From Phycisphaerae bacterium (lineage in GTDB: Bacteria > Planctomycetota > Phycisphaerae > UBA1845 > PWPN01), in NCBI GenBank assembly GCA_030372985.1, contig JAUCQB010000195.1, forward strand, positions 1 through 64,000: a stretch of DNA of 64,000 nt, written 5' to 3'. The notes under the pieces were generated by a model. The model was not told where the DNA came from and did not search any database. It worked only from the letters and a program-made list of their open reading frames with translations. Made by a program: the position numbers and the translations under genes. Position 1 is the first letter of the stretch. Each line of letters begins with the position of its first letter. Of this stretch, positions 26,987-35,189 are shown piece after piece.

Positions 26987-29581
26987 ATGGCTTCCGATCA
27001 GGTGAATGACACATCGATGCCGCGTCGCGATTTTCTGAAGAAGTCCGTTGTGACGGCCGGGGCGATCGGGGCCGGGGCGGGTGCCGGCACCACCGGCTGC
27101 TCGCACCACGCGCAGGAGATTGGCCCGCACGGAATCGAGGGAGGAGACATGGCTGCTCCAACGTATAAGCGAGGCTACAACGACGTATATGCCGGGCAGT
27201 ATCTGAACCGCGTGGCGTTTCCCCTGGGCGGAATTGGGGCCGGCATGTTCTGCCTCGAAGGAACCGGGGCGATTTCGCACCTCTCGTTGCGCAACCAGCC
27301 GGAAGTATTCAACGAGCCCTGCACCTTCGCCGCAGTCTGCGTCAAGGGCGAGAAGAACATCGCCCGGGTTCTCGAAGGCCCCGTTCCCGGCTGGAAGGTC
27401 TTCGGATCGCCCGGTACCGGCAACGGCGCAGGCCACAGAACCTACGGACTGCCCAGGTTCCGCGAAGTCTCCTTTCAGCCCCGTTTTCCGTTCGGCATTG
27501 TGTCGCTCACTGACAAGAGGGTCCCGTTGTTGGTCGAGATCACCGGCTGGAGCCCGTTCGAGCCGGGTGATCCGGACAACTCGTCGCTTCCCGTCGCGGG
27601 ACTGGAGTACAAGTTCACGAACACGAGCAACAAGGCCATCGACGCCGTCTTTTCCTTCAACACCCGCAACTTCATCGCGATCGGCAATGACGGACACGGC
27701 GTCCGACAGGGCCATCAGGGGTTTGTCCTCTGGGAAAAGGGCAGCGAGGACAAGCCCTGGGAGCAAGGCGAGCTCTCGGTGTCCGTCACCGAACCGAACG
27801 TGAAGGTCAACCATGCCTGGTTCCGCGGCGGCTGGTGGGACCCGCTAACGATGGCATGGAACGACGTCCAGAACGGCGCCTGCTACGACCGCCCGCCGGT
27901 GACCGAAGGCGGGCCGCCCCCCGGTGCCAGCCTGTTTGTCCCCTTTTCGCTGGCTCCCGGCAAGTCAAAGACCATTGTGCTTCAAGTCGCCTGGTATGTT
28001 GGCAAGACCGCCCATCGGATCGGCTACGACCCGAAAGACCTCGATGAGAAGCAGAAAACCAGGTTCAGCCCGTGGTACTCGGGGCGCTTCAAGGATATCG
28101 ACGAGGTTGCCGCCTACTGGCGCGAGAAGTACGACGATCTTCGCGGTCGGGCGGGGCGGTTCAGCAGCGCTCTCTACGAAACCAGCTTCCCGCCGGAGGT
28201 CATCGAGGCGGTGGCTGCGAACCTGACGATTCTCAAATCGCCGACGGTTCTGCGGCAGACCGACGGGAAGCTGTGGTGCTGGGAGGGCTGCTCCGACAAC
28301 TCCGGATGCTGTCACGGCTCCTGCACGCACGTGTGGAACTATGCCCAGGCGATTCCTCATCTGTTTCCCTCGCTGGAGCGGACGCTTCGCGAGACGGAGT
28401 TCAATGTTGCGCAAAACGAGCAGGGGCACCAGGCATTTCGTGTCTCGCTCCCGATTCGTCCGCCGGACCACAATTTTCACGCCGCCGCCGACGGTCAGCT
28501 TGGCGGGATCATGAAGGTTCACCGCGAGTGGCGGATCAGCGGCGACACCGAGTGGCTGAAGCGGATGTGGCCCAAGGTCAAACAGAGCCTCGACTACTGC
28601 ATTGGCGTGTGGGACCCCGGCCACAAGGGCGTTCTTGAAGAACCGCACCACAACACCTACGACATCGAGTTCTGGGGCCCCGACGGCATGTGCAGCAGTT
28701 TTTACATCGGGGCATTGACCGCGGCGGTCAACATGGGCAAGGCCCTGGGCCAGGATGTGTCGCTGTACGCCGATCTGGCCGCCAAGGGAACGAAGTTCAT
28801 TGAAGAACAACTCTTCGACGGCGAGTACTTCTTCCAGAAGATCCAGTGGACCGGGCTCAAGACCACGAACCCGCTTGAGGCCAAGAGCCTGCACAGCAGT
28901 TACTCCCCCGAGGCCGTCGAGCTATTCAAGAAAGAAGGACCGAAGTACCAGTATGGCGCGGGTTGCCTGTCGGACGGCGTGCTGGGCTCATGGATCGCGA
29001 TGGTTTGCGGTGTCGGGCAGGTACTGGACGCCGACAAGGTCGCCAGCCACGTCAAGAGCGTCCACAAATACAACCTGAAACGCGACCTGTCCGAGCACGC
29101 CAATCCGCAGCGTCCGAGCTATGCCTGCAATTCAGAGGGCGGTCTGCTGCTATGCTCGTGGCCCAAGGGTGGCAAGCTGTCGCTGCCGTTTGTTTACAGC
29201 GACGAAGTTTGGACGGGCATCGAGTACCAGGTCGCCTCGCACCTGATGCTGATGGGGCAGGTGGACGAAGGCCTGGAGATTGTTCGCGTCTGTCGCGACC
29301 GCTACGACGGCCGGGTCCGCAATCCGTTCAACGAATACGAGTGCGGCCACTGGTACGCCCGGGCCATGTCCTCCTACGCCTTGCTGCAGAGCCTCAGCGG
29401 CGCCCGTTACGACGCGGTGGACAAGGTCCTGTACGTGGAGCCGAAGGTCAAAGGCGACTTCCGGTGCTTCTTGGCGACGGCGGCGGGCTACGGCATCGTC
29501 GGCGTAAAGGACGGCAACGCGTTCTACGAGCCGAAGGTCGGCCCGGAGATCAAAGAGATCAAGTACACGCCGATGGCATGA
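26987..29581 (+). CDS. GH116-family glycoside hydrolase, Tat-exported
   Basis: The 864-residue protein has a twin-arginine leader (PRRDFLKKSVVTAGAIGAGAG). It also carries the GH116 (GBA2/bile-acid beta-glucosidase-like) signature in full. The N-terminal beta domain is marked by LNRVAFPLGGIGAGMFCLEG. The C-terminal alpha/alpha barrel is marked by CSDNSGCCHGSCTHVWNYAQ, HNTYDIEFWGPDGMCSSFY and SYACNSEGGLLLCSW. D559 in NTYD is the probable general acid by position. AAAGGAG with a six-base spacer fixes the ATG at 26987. Likely a beta-glucosidase or xylosidase on exported glycans. A TetR gene follows. Confidence 0.93.
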   Translation: MASDQVNDTSMPRRDFLKKSVVTAGAIGAGAGAGTTGCSHHAQEIGPHGIEGGDMAAPTYKRGYNDVYAGQYLNRVAFPLGGIGAGMFCLEGTGAISHLSLRNQPEVFNEPCTFAAVCVKGEKNIARVLEGPVPGWKVFGSPGTGNGAGHRTYGLPRFREVSFQPRFPFGIVSLTDKRVPLLVEITGWSPFEPGDPDNSSLPVAGLEYKFTNTSNKAIDAVFSFNTRNFIAIGNDGHGVRQGHQGFVLWEKGSEDKPWEQGELSVSVTEPNVKVNHAWFRGGWWDPLTMAWNDVQNGACYDRPPVTEGGPPPGASLFVPFSLAPGKSKTIVLQVAWYVGKTAHRIGYDPKDLDEKQKTRFSPWYSGRFKDIDEVAAYWREKYDDLRGRAGRFSSALYETSFPPEVIEAVAANLTILKSPTVLRQTDGKLWCWEGCSDNSGCCHGSCTHVWNYAQAIPHLFPSLERTLRETEFNVAQNEQGHQAFRVSLPIRPPDHNFHAAADGQLGGIMKVHREWRISGDTEWLKRMWPKVKQSLDYCIGVWDPGHKGVLEEPHHNTYDIEFWGPDGMCSSFYIGALTAAVNMGKALGQDVSLYADLAAKGTKFIEEQLFDGEYFFQKIQWTGLKTTNPLEAKSLHSSYSPEAVELFKKEGPKYQYGAGCLSDGVLGSWIAMVCGVGQVLDADKVASHVKSVHKYNLKRDLSEHANPQRPSYACNSEGGLLLCSWPKGGKLSLPFVYSDEVWTGIEYQVASHLMLMGQVDEGLEIVRVCRDRYDGRVRNPFNEYECGHWYARAMSSYALLQSLSGARYDAVDKVLYVEPKVKGDFRCFLATAAGYGIVGVKDGNAFYEPKVGPEIKEIKYTPMA

Positions 29582-29600
29582 GGGTGAATGACAAGGCCAA

Positions 29601-29670
29601 GTTGTCAGTCGTCAGTGGTCAGTTTTCGGTCTCGTTCTCGGCTGACTTCCGATCACTGACAACTGACCAC
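29601..29670. repeat. Heptad-repeat hairpin after the GH116 gene
   Basis: GTTGTCAGTCGTCAGTGGTC (from 29601) continues into AGTTTTCGG. It faces GATCACTGACAACTGACCAC (29651-29670), whose reverse complement shares GTGGTCAGTT and GTTGTCAGT with the left side. Several pairing registers are possible and TTTTCC follows, so it may also serve as the GH116 terminator. The same unit recurs at 31330. Confidence 0.6.
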
Positions 29671-29755
29671 TTTTCCTGGTCTTCTTTGGTCCGCCCATGG
29701 CGGATCTCTGACATTGGGATCTCGTTATTGGTCATTCGGGCCCGGAGGGCCGGTG

Positions 29756-30415
29756 ATGGTTCGGATGAAAGCCGAGGCCCGGCGCGAGCAGTTGCTCAAG
29801 ACGGCCGCCCAGTGCTTCGCCAAGTACGGCTACCGCGGCACGACCACCGCCAGGATCGCCGCGGAAGCCGGGGTCTCCGAACCGATCATCTATCGTCACT
29901 TTCGCAACAAGCAGGAGCTGTTCATCGCCCTGATCGAGAAAGTCGGCGACGAGGTGATGAAAAACTGGAAGCAGGCCAGCCGAAATGCCCGCAGCCCGCT
30001 GGAAAAGCTGCAGAGCCTGCTCTACCGGAACCCGGCCACGGCGGACCCCTGGACGGCCAGCGTCTACCAGCTTCTGTTCCACGCCTCGACCGAGGTGTCG
30101 GAACCGGCCATCCAGCAGGCCATCCGGGACCACTACGAGCGCTATGTTCGCACACTCGCGGCAGTGATGTCCGAGGCCCAGAAGGCCGGCCAGATCCGTG
30201 CCGATCTGCCCGCCGAGTGGCTGGCTTGGCAGATCATCCATGCGGCCGTGGGTTTTGCGATGGTGCGGCCGCTGAACATCCCCAGTCACGCCAATCTCAA
30301 GTTCGTTCAAGGCACGATTCACTTGCTGGCCGAACTGCTCACCCGGCCCACGGCCGCCGTCAAACAACCCACGAAAGAACCTAAGCTACGTTCTAGCAAG
30401 GGTTTGTCACGATAA
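29756..30415 (+). CDS. TetR/AcrR-family transcriptional regulator
   Basis: This 219-residue regulator has the N-terminal TetR helix-turn-helix, ARREQLLKTAAQCFAKYGYRG, then TTARIAAEAGVSEPIIYRHFRNKQELF. A helical ligand/dimer domain of about 150 residues follows. The ATG at 29756 has GGAGG about eight bases upstream; the longer frame upstream lacks a ribosome site. Its position after GH116 suggests local control of the glycan genes, which is inference. Confidence 0.93.
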   Translation: MVRMKAEARREQLLKTAAQCFAKYGYRGTTTARIAAEAGVSEPIIYRHFRNKQELFIALIEKVGDEVMKNWKQASRNARSPLEKLQSLLYRNPATADPWTASVYQLLFHASTEVSEPAIQQAIRDHYERYVRTLAAVMSEAQKAGQIRADLPAEWLAWQIIHAAVGFAMVRPLNIPSHANLKFVQGTIHLLAELLTRPTAAVKQPTKEPKLRSSKGLSR

Positions 30416-30616
30416 CTCTTCCCAGCTCGGGATGGCTGCTCGTTGAACAGAGGGCAGTTCGACTACCGGGACATGGGGCCGGCCTGTGTGCCAGACGCCG
30501 CGCCGCTAAAGCTTGGCGGCCAGCGGACAGAACGGGGCTTGGCCATCCTGCCTGTTGGCTCTGCCGGTTCCTGCCCAACACCTCTCATTCCGTTTCTGAC
30601 CGAGAGAACAAGAGGG

Positions 30617-30622
30617 TATAAT
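30617..30622 (+). promoter_or_regulatory. -10 box very close to the LonN-domain start codon
   Basis: A perfect TATAAT ends seven bases before the ATG at 30630. If used, transcription would start at or next to the start codon, giving a leaderless message. The -35 region (TTCTGA, spacer 17) is poor. GAGGG just before the box could instead act as a distant ribosome site. Confidence 0.35.
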
Positions 30623-30629
30623 CTGATGT

Positions 30630-31328
30630 ATGAGCGTTGGACAGTTGCCTTCCTTTTCTGAGCCCGTGGGGCTTTTCCCATTGCCGAATGCCGTGCTTCT
30701 GCCCGGCGGCACCTTGCCCTTGCAGGTGTTCGAAGACCGGTACCGGTCGATGATCCGCGATGCCATTGAGGACCGGGGCATCATCGCCATGGCTTTGCTG
30801 CAGCCGGGCTATGAACCGGTCTATCACACCAACAAGGCTGAGATCTTCCCGGTCGTTTGTGTCGGGAAGATCAACGATCACGTTCAGATCCCCGACGGTC
30901 GCTACTTCATCAACCTGCTGGGGCTCTGCCGGGCTCGTATCCGCCAGGAGGACCCCGACGGCGAGTACCGCACTGCCATGCTGGATCCGATGTTGCCAAC
31001 GGGCTCGGGAATCGAGATCGACGGCGAGTTCGCCGCCCGTAGCTCGCTGCGAGATGTGCTCGGCCTCGATCAGATTGAGGCGACCGACGTCATCCAGCGG
31101 GCAAGAGGGCTGGTTGACAGCGAATTGCCGCTGGGCGAACTGGTCGATCGCGTCGCCTCCGCCCTGCTGCCGACGGAAATGGTGGAACTCAAGCAGCAAC
31201 TGCTGGAGGAGATGAACCCCATCCGACGGGCCGGCATTCTTACGCGTGAACTCCGCACGCTGGTACAGGTCATGGCCGTCCGCCAGAAAGACCTGGACCG
31301 TTGGCCCCGGTTCGGGTCGATGAACTGA
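30630..31328 (+). CDS. LON substrate-binding (LonN) domain protein
   Basis: The 232-residue protein is a free-standing Lon N-terminal domain without the ATPase or protease parts. The sequence VGLFPLPNAVLLPGGTLPLQVFEDRYRSMIRDAIE is the classical start. INDHVQIPDGRYFINLLGLCRARI follows, with a helical C-terminal half (LPTEMVELKQQLLEEMNP). Such proteins are widespread but their role is undefined. Binding unfolded or hydrophobic peptides is a reasonable guess by analogy to Lon. Confidence 0.9.
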   Translation: MSVGQLPSFSEPVGLFPLPNAVLLPGGTLPLQVFEDRYRSMIRDAIEDRGIIAMALLQPGYEPVYHTNKAEIFPVVCVGKINDHVQIPDGRYFINLLGLCRARIRQEDPDGEYRTAMLDPMLPTGSGIEIDGEFAARSSLRDVLGLDQIEATDVIQRARGLVDSELPLGELVDRVASALLPTEMVELKQQLLEEMNPIRRAGILTRELRTLVQVMAVRQKDLDRWPRFGSMN

Positions 31329-31329
31329 G

Positions 31330-31361
31330 TGGTCAGTCTTCAGTTCTCGGTTGTCAGTTCT
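31330..31361. repeat. Heptad repeat after the LonN gene
   Basis: The units GGTCAGTCTTCAGTTCTCGG and TTGTCAGTTC are spaced by about seven bases and belong to the same family as the repeat at 29601-29670. The repeat starts two bases after the stop codon at 31328. Confidence 0.5.
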
Positions 31362-31504
31362 TCTCCCCCGACTTGTGAGAAGGGTAGTCAGGGCGATGGG
31401 CGCTGCGACTTGCCCAGGCGATCACCGCTGCTGCCCGCAAACAGCAAGCCAGCCAGACGGCTCTCCAATTCGACATTCTTCATTCTCAACTGGGCATTTG
31501 GCCG

Positions 31505-32476
31505 TCAACCCGCGGGGGGTTCGTCCGCGTCGAATCGGAGTCGGCCGACGAGTTGGCTGACCGACTTGAGACGGTGTCGGCGAAGATAGGCTTCCACGCC
31601 TTCCAGGACTTTGACAGGTGTGGTGGGGTCGATGAACAGGGCCGTGCCGATGCCGACGGCGGTCGAACCCGCCAACATGAACTCGACGGCGTCGCGCCAG
31701 GTGCAGATACCGCCCATGCCGATCAAGGGGATGCCGGCCGGGCCCGCCACTTCGCGATAGACGCGGTTGACCAGATGAAGGGCCAGCGGCTTGATGGCCG
31801 GGCCGCTCAGGCCTCCCGTGCGGTTGGCCAGAAGAGGTCGCTGTCTCTCGACATCGATGGCCATGCCGACGAACGTATTGACCAGCGAGAGGCAATCCGC
31901 TCCGGCCTCGATCGCCGCTCGAGCGGTCTGGGTGATGTCGGTCACATTCGGAGACAGCTTGACGATCAGTAACGACCGCGTGACCACCTTCCGGACATCT
32001 GCCACCAGGCGGCCCAGGGCATCCGGATCGGTGCCGAAGACCAGGCCGTCGGACACGTTGGGGCAACTGACGTTCAATTCGATGCCCGCGATCGCCTCAT
32101 GGGGGTCGAGTCGCCGGCAGACTGTCCTGTACTCTTCGATGGTGTGGCCGGCAACGTTGACGAAGGCCGGCACGTCCAGCTTCGCCAGGACGGGAAGCTT
32201 CTCGCTGATAAACCGTTCGAGGCCCACGTTGGCCAAGCCGATGGCGTTGAGCATTCCGCCCGCGGTCTCGATGATTCTGGGCGGCACATTTCCTCGTCGC
32301 GGATGGAGCGTGACGCTCTTGCTGGTGAAGGCTCCGAGGCGGCCGAGGTCCATGAAAGGGGCGTACTCATCGCCGTACCCACACGTGCCTGAGACCGTCA
32401 GAACCGGGTTCCGCAGCACCAGACGGCCCAGCCGCACGGTCAGATCGATGCCGGTGGGGGGTTCAGCGGTCCGCAT
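31505..32476 (-). CDS. pyrD: Dihydroorotate dehydrogenase, class 1B type catalytic subunit
   Basis: This 323-residue FMN TIM-barrel enzyme oxidises dihydroorotate to orotate in pyrimidine synthesis. The N-terminus NPVLTVSGTCGYGDEY and SKSVTLHPRRGNVPPRI bind FMN and substrate. The catalytic Cys (C138) is in ELNVSCPNV, as in class 1 enzymes. IGMGGICTWRDAVEFMLAGSTAVGIGTA binds the FMN phosphate. Class 1B enzymes normally pair with the PyrK iron-sulfur subunit, which is not adjacent here. It is divergent from panD. Confidence 0.95.
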   Translation of the reverse strand: MRTAEPPTGIDLTVRLGRLVLRNPVLTVSGTCGYGDEYAPFMDLGRLGAFTSKSVTLHPRRGNVPPRIIETAGGMLNAIGLANVGLERFISEKLPVLAKLDVPAFVNVAGHTIEEYRTVCRRLDPHEAIAGIELNVSCPNVSDGLVFGTDPDALGRLVADVRKVVTRSLLIVKLSPNVTDITQTARAAIEAGADCLSLVNTFVGMAIDVERQRPLLANRTGGLSGPAIKPLALHLVNRVYREVAGPAGIPLIGMGGICTWRDAVEFMLAGSTAVGIGTALFIDPTTPVKVLEGVEAYLRRHRLKSVSQLVGRLRFDADEPPAG

Positions 32477-32524
32477 GGCGGGGGAGCATCCGGCATCCGT
32501 CCCAGGATGTCAAGACGGTCGGCT

Positions 32525-32552
32525 TTGCCTGCGGGGCTTGGGCAGGTATGAT
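32525..32552 (+). promoter_or_regulatory. Candidate panD promoter overlapping an inverted repeat
   Basis: TTGCCT (32525-32530), a 16-base spacer and TATGAT (32547-32552) form a plausible sigma-70-type promoter 62 bases before panD. CAGGTAT (32543-32549) and ATACCTG (32566-32572) are an exact inverted repeat overlapping the -10 box, where a repressor could act. Confidence 0.45.
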
Positions 32553-32614
32553 AGTCTGTTCAGCCATACCTGTAACGTGATACCACCTGCGAAGGCTGAC
32601 AGGAAAAGGATACG

Positions 32615-32965
32615 ATGCGGCGTTTCATGCTCAAATCAAAGATCCACCGGGCGACCCTGACCGGGACGGACCTGCACTATGAGGGCAGCATTGCCATTGA
32701 CCAGGATCTCCTGGAAGCGGCTGATATCCTGCCGGGGGAGCAGGTCCAGGTCTTGAATCTGCACAACGGTGCCCGACTGATCACTTATGCCATCGTCGCA
32801 CCCAGAGGGTCGGGCACGGTGCTTCTGAACGGCCCGGCCGCACGCATGGGGATGCCCGGCGACGTCGTCAGCATCCTCACCTACTGCGACGTCACTGACG
32901 AGGAGGCCCGGGCGTTCAAACCCACGGTGGTCCTCGTGAATGAGAAGAACCGCCCCTGCAAGTGA
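32615..32965 (+). CDS. panD: Aspartate 1-decarboxylase
   Basis: This 116-residue pyruvoyl enzyme makes beta-alanine from aspartate for pantothenate and CoA synthesis. The self-cleavage site between G24 and S25 is visible in YEGSIAID, with [15 protein letters not shown] at the N-terminus. [28 protein letters not shown] completes the family pattern. The length matches the family. AAGGA lies just before the ATG. Confidence 0.97.
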   Translation: MRRFMLKSKIHRATLTGTDLHYEGSIAIDQDLLEAADILPGEQVQVLNLHNGARLITYAIVAPRGSGTVLLNGPAARMGMPGDVVSILTYCDVTDEEARAFKPTVVLVNEKNRPCK

Positions 32966-33031
32966 CCGCAGTCGGCAGAGCCATCCCCATGGGGTCAGTC
33001 GGCCGGACCGGGCCTTCGGGAGAAGTGAACC

Positions 33032-34285
33032 GTGGAAATTGACCTGCAGCGTTTCTTCCGAGTCAACCGCCCGGTTCTGATGTGGATTGTCTTCTTCGCC
33101 GGGCTGTTTCTTCTGCGGCAGTTCTTCGCCCTCGTGTTCATCACCTTCATTTTCGCGTTCGTGATGAGGAACGTGGCCAAGTTTCTGACTGCGAACACGC
33201 GCATGCCTTACTGGGCGGCGGTCGTTTGTCCTTACCTCGTAGCGCTGACCCTGCTGGTCCTGCTGATGGTGACCGCGATCCCAAGAGTGGTCGACGAAGC
33301 CGCGGAGTTCGGCCGTAAGGTGCCGGGCCTGCTTGAGGAACTGGCCAAGGAGGTACAGAAATCGGCGGAGCACTACGGCATGGAGCCGATGCTCGCCAAG
33401 TTCGTCCATGCGGGCAGTGTGACGCCGACGACGGTTCCAGCCGGCGGGGAGGACGGCGTGATGTCGGGCCCGGACCGCGTGAGTATTCCCGAACTGGCCA
33501 AGACTCTGCAGGCACTGGCCATCGGCCTGCTCCCCGGTATGGACGTTCAAGAACAGCAGAGCGACTCCTCTGAACCCGAATCAAAGGGCTCGACCCGTGG
33601 CGACGACCAGCGGGCCAACATTTTGGGGCTTTTCAACCGCTTTATACGAGGTGTCGTCTCGGGCACGCTTCAGTTCCTTCTGGCCATTCTGCTGTCATTC
33701 CTGATTGTGCTGGACTACGAGGCGGTCGCTGAAGAGCTTCGCAAGTGGCGGGAAAGCCAGGTAGGGCGCTTCTTTCACGACGCCGCCGCCAGCGTGGTGG
33801 ACTTCTCACGCGTCGTCGGCCGGGCGTTTCAGTGCCAGATCGTCGTTGCGCTGCTGAATGCCACCATCACCTGCATCGGCATGGCCATCCTGGGGATTCA
33901 GCCGCTTCTTCTGCTGACCACCATCGTTTTTCTCTTCGGTCTCATCCCCGTGCTTGGCGTGTTCATCTCGTCGGTGCCGATCATTCTGATTGCTTTCAAC
34001 AGTCACGGCCTGACCCTCGCACTGATCGCCCTGGGGATGATCGTCGGCGTGCACCTGCTGGAGGCGTACGTGTTCAACCCGCGAATCTACGCCGCCCGTT
34101 TCCACCTGAACCCGGTGATCGTGCTGATCATTCTTCTTGTAGCCCACGAGCTGTTCGGCGTCTGGGGGATGCTGTTGGGGATACCGGTCACCACTTACGT
34201 GCTCAACATCGCCCAGATTCCTGCTCTTCCTCCTCCGAAGAAACGCTTGCGCCGGGACAGGACGTCACAGGCACCCGCAGCATAA
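33032..34285 (+). CDS. AI-2E family (PerM/TqsA-like) membrane permease
   Basis: The 417-residue protein has about eight hydrophobic segments. Two near the start (VLMWIVFFAGLFLLRQFFALV and VVCPYLVALTLLVLLMVTAIP) are followed by a soluble region of about 130 residues. A C-terminal bundle then includes FLFGLIPVLGVFISSVPIILIAF and HLNPVIVLIILLVAHELFGVWGMLLGIPV, typical of the family. Members export small molecules or ions; named examples handle the AI-2 signal or sodium, but the substrate here is unknown. Translation starts at a GTG after GGGAGAAG. The central region is longer and more acidic than usual. Confidence 0.88.
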   Translation: MEIDLQRFFRVNRPVLMWIVFFAGLFLLRQFFALVFITFIFAFVMRNVAKFLTANTRMPYWAAVVCPYLVALTLLVLLMVTAIPRVVDEAAEFGRKVPGLLEELAKEVQKSAEHYGMEPMLAKFVHAGSVTPTTVPAGGEDGVMSGPDRVSIPELAKTLQALAIGLLPGMDVQEQQSDSSEPESKGSTRGDDQRANILGLFNRFIRGVVSGTLQFLLAILLSFLIVLDYEAVAEELRKWRESQVGRFFHDAAASVVDFSRVVGRAFQCQIVVALLNATITCIGMAILGIQPLLLLTTIVFLFGLIPVLGVFISSVPIILIAFNSHGLTLALIALGMIVGVHLLEAYVFNPRIYAARFHLNPVIVLIILLVAHELFGVWGMLLGIPVTTYVLNIAQIPALPPPKKRLRRDRTSQAPAA

Positions 34286-34512
34286 CGCCGATCCTTGCCA
34301 CGGTATGCGCATGAGATCCGATTGACGAATATTCGTCAGACGCACATTTTTTGCAGATTCAATCGGGAGCAGGTGCGATGTGATCCGTTCGACGTGATGA
34401 AGCACCTGAGCGACCGGCGCGTCGAAGCAGGCAGATGCAACGGTCCGGCCTTGCGCACTGAGCAAGGGTCGGCGGCGAGAAAACGCGGCACGGATCGCGG
34501 CGCCATGTGCGC

Positions 34513-34563
34513 ATGAAACGGGCGGAAAACCCTACACAAATGGGGCAATCCGCCCTGTTTCAT
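34513..34563 (-). terminator. Inverted repeat downstream of the Lys/Ala micro-gene
   Basis: ATGAAACGGGCGG (34513-34525) and CCGCCCTGTTTCAT (34550-34563) pair with one extra base in the right arm and a 24-base loop. It begins 15 bases past the stop codon of the minus-strand micro-gene. There is no T-run beyond the stem, so it may protect the transcript end rather than terminate on its own. Confidence 0.45.
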
Positions 34564-34578
34564 TCGGCCAGTGCGAAC

Positions 34579-34644
34579 TTACTTCTTCTTCCGCGCGGCC
34601 TTCTTTGCCTTCTTGGCTTTCTTTGCGGCTTTCTTCTTAGCCAT
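34579..34644 (-). CDS. Tiny Lys/Ala-rich basic protein, histone H1-tail-like
   Basis: The frame encodes 21 residues beginning MAKKKAAKKAKKAKK. Its composition is 12 Lys, 1 Arg, 7 Ala and the start Met. It looks like the KAKKA-type tails of bacterial histone H1-like and HU-tail proteins, so nucleic-acid binding is likely (inference). AAAGGAGA with a proper spacer precedes the ATG. A 17-base-spaced promoter lies at 34703-34731, a 5' inverted repeat at 34666-34699 and another inverted repeat after the gene. These signals make a real gene more likely than chance. The opposite strand is open too (a Phe-rich frame) but lacks these signals. Confidence 0.7.
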   Translation of the reverse strand: MAKKKAAKKAKKAKKAARKKK

Positions 34645-34665
34645 GGATAACTCTCCTTTCGTGGA

Positions 34666-34699
34666 GTTAACTATCCCGTGTGACGCGAACGGGATTAAC
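34666..34699 (-). promoter_or_regulatory. Inverted repeat in the leader of the Lys/Ala micro-gene
   Basis: GTTAACTATCCCGT (34666-34679) pairs with ACGGGATTAAC (34689-34699), with three bulged bases. Given the promoter at 34703-34731, the mRNA would start at or near the base of this hairpin. It could be a stabilising 5' stem or an operator. Confidence 0.5.
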
Positions 34700-34702
34700 A
34701 AT

Positions 34703-34731
34703 TTATTAATGCGCCTTGCGGCCGGAGTCAA
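34703..34731 (-). promoter_or_regulatory. Promoter of the Lys/Ala micro-gene
   Basis: On the minus strand TTGACT (34731-34726) and TAATAA (34708-34703) are separated by exactly 17 bases. The -35 box matches five of six consensus bases; the -10 is weaker but lies in a marked AT-rich patch. Confidence 0.5.
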
Positions 34732-35189
34732 CCCTTTTTTTTCGAATCCGTCATTTTTTTGTCCGAGCGGCCGCTGAACCGGTCATCGCGTTCGGTCGAG
34801 TCGAGCCAACGGGGACTCGGATTCGTGTGCTCGTCGCATCGATGTACACGCGGCCGAGGCCGACTTCGTCGTGATGAGATACATCGAACAAACCGGGGCG
34901 GAAGTTGAACCACAATTGCCGCAAACACGCACCGACTGCCGCCTGGCCCATCTTGATCGCGCCGGGTGTTGTGGGCGTCATGGCGGAAGGACATGATCTC
35001 CCACGCGGTTGGCGGGGCGAACCCCCGCTGCCGGTCGTGGGCACAGTCACCGGGCCCGAATCCAGTGTGAATCGCCGGCAGGAGACGACCAAAGGCCCCG
35101 CGCCCACGGAATCAGCCCGCGAATCGGCCCATTCTGACAGGACTATTGCACGGCGGGGCCATGCGACAGGAACGGACCGAGAGCAGTCC
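34732..35189. other. Intergenic stretch with no supported gene
   Basis: This region lies upstream of the micro-gene and downstream of mgtC. It contains runs of eight and seven T (34734-34760 area). Open frames on both strands have no family-like content. Confidence 0.55.

Noticed and set aside
28963-30384. 473-codon plus-strand frame spanning the end of GH116 and the TetR gene
   Set aside because: It is out of frame with both recognisable genes and crosses the intergenic heptad repeat.
34571-34777. 68-codon Phe-rich plus-strand frame
   Set aside because: It is the antisense of the Lys/Ala micro-gene; promoter, ribosome site and hairpins all fit the minus strand.
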